64,000 bases of DNA from Drosophila pseudoobscura (taxonomy: Eukaryota > Arthropoda > Insecta > Diptera > Drosophilidae): NCBI RefSeq assembly GCF_009870125.1, contig NC_046681.1, positions 15,141,001 to 15,205,000 of the forward strand. Direction: 5' to 3'. Both the position numbers and the translations under genes were made by a program. The notes beneath the pieces were generated by a model. The model did not search any database. It was given only the letters and a program-made list of their open reading frames with translations, and was not told the origin of the DNA. Positions 62,671 to 64,000 of this stretch are shown piece after piece (position 1 is the stretch's first letter; the number at the start of each line of letters is the position of its first letter).

Positions 62671-64000
62671 ATGTCACTCGGAAAGGACTTTTGATCCGTG
62701 GAATATCGAAAGCATGGTTTTGTAAATATAAAATAGTTGTGGGATCATCGAAGGATCCACTCGGAAATCGACTTCTTGTTTGTTTTTATTCTCAAAAATG
62801 TTGACTTTTCTCACGTACGTCTTATGATATCTCTTTTCATAGTTGAGTGGCATTCATTTGTTGCTTTATCCCTTCCCTTAAAAATTCAACGAATGAGCTC
62901 TTTATGGGTTTTGGTGGGGCATTTAGTATAAACAATGTCACCAGTTTGGATAAAATGCCAAACGTATGAGGCAAGAAATCCGTGAAATCCGGGTTATGTG
63001 AATCAGCCTTGTGCACAGTCTTTTATGATTGATCGCCTCAAACGTAGTTTAAAACATTTCCATTCAATCCGAAAAGTTCCCCCTTTCAATCGCTACCAGT
63101 TTTAAGTATTATATGGTTATAGCTTTCGCAATAGCTAGCATATTGATATGGAAGGTACACACAATTGCGAGATACAGGCGATATCTCGGGGGGTTTTATA
63201 GGCGGCGACCCCACCCGACATAGTCAAGTGCGAAAATTCTCAGGCTGTGACTAAGCTGTTGGATTAAGATAAGATAGATAATTCAGTCGGATAAGACCTG
63301 AGAGTGAGCGGAGAGTGAGGGAACTGTGGTAGCTGGTAACAAAGAACCTTGCCCTCGCCTAACACGCTCCTAGAAACAAGAAATGGAGTGGAACGTACCA
63401 CTTCATTTTTTATTGAATCCATGTCTAGCTTAACATGAGCATTACGTTCCATGGATTCAATAAAAATTCAAGTGGTACTTTCCTTGAATTCGAAAAAGGC
63501 AATAAAAAAATTGTTTTATTGCTTAAATTTGGTCTGTTTTTATTAAAGTTTCACAAACATTTTCAAAATTAACAAAAAGTTACATTATGCTTTAATTATT
63601 TAATAGTAATATTTTCTAAATTATCAAAAAGTTGGTGTACATTTTTTAATTCATAAAAATCATTAACAGATTAAACTATTTAAAAAGGAAGGCATTTTAA
63701 AAGTACGAGGGGCTATAGCATATTAATATGAAATTTCCAATTCACTTGGTGAGATTTTTTTTTGTGGGTCCTCTTGATTATTAAATATTATTACTCTTCT
63801 GCTTTAATTCTCTTAAACTGAATTCGTCTTTTCAAACGGCGATTAAAAACTGCTAGCATATGATCATCCTTCTGGAAGTTTTTTTTTTTTTGTTTAAACC
63901 ATTTCAAAGTTAGCTTTCTTCAAATCTGCTGCTTCATTGGTTGCTTTATGCAAATCAATCTCAAGCAATAATTCGTGATGAATGCCTTTATCTCCAAACA
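62671..64000. other. Right flank, no recognised gene
   Basis: 3' UTR of the Ly6 gene then AT-rich DNA. A pre-miRNA-like hairpin lies at 63390-63483. Confidence 0.45.
63390..63483. ncRNA. miRNA-like hairpin (candidate)
   Basis: Arms 63390-63423 and 63450-63483 pair over about 34 positions with only about three mismatches (GTACCACTT...GAATCCATG against CATGGATTC...AAGTGGTAC), around a 26-nt loop. Size and shape fit a Drosophila pre-miRNA. No known seed was recognised and transcription is unproven; a small inverted repeat of other origin is possible. Confidence 0.35.

Overview
This is nuclear DNA of a fruit fly. It has short GT-AG introns of 60-100 nt, Drosophila core-promoter motifs, and a gene set that includes alien/CSN2, rolling stone, a Try29F-like trypsin, the UPF0585 gene CG18661 and a Ly6 gene. 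As far as I recall, this set belongs to region 29F-30A of D. melanogaster chromosome 2L (Muller element B). Repeat style suggests a Drosophila outside the melanogaster group, possibly the obscura group, but that is weak inference. Splice sites were placed by eye; every multi-exon model below keeps an open frame from ATG to stop.

Layout. 1-7.35 kb: one minus-strand gene for a two-TM membrane protein, then gene-poor DNA with a dispersed repeat. 7.35-26.35 kb: a cluster of seven DUF229 (alkaline phosphatase/sulfatase-fold) paralogs, two on minus and five on plus; the last carries a frameshift. An intronless proteasome beta1-type gene sits between the two most similar paralogs. 26.66-30.85 kb: a double-domain adenylate kinase. 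34.2-50.8 kb: four rolling-stone-family membrane proteins, with a small janus/ocnus-type phosphohistidine phosphatase gene and a 126-nt near-perfect hairpin between two of them. 50.85-52.5 kb: alien (COP9 signalosome subunit 2). 52.5-55.5 kb: a degenerate tandem-repeat block with an inserted Helentron-like element. 55.5-62.7 kb: a UPF0585 methyltransferase-like gene, a secreted trypsin, a 4.8 kb gap, and a Ly6 GPI protein. The right end holds a second miRNA-like hairpin.

The most interesting region is the DUF229 cluster. Its members share a type II or secreted layout and a phase-2 intron, but have diverged sharply at the predicted metal-binding motifs. The two minus-strand genes have lost them and gained lysine-rich tails. 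One plus-strand copy has a rewritten HGxRxG loop. The last copy is broken. E and F look like a gene-conversion mosaic. Together with the beta1 proteasome copy and the janus-family gene, this suggests a rapidly evolving region, possibly linked to reproduction or secretion; expression data would be needed to say so.
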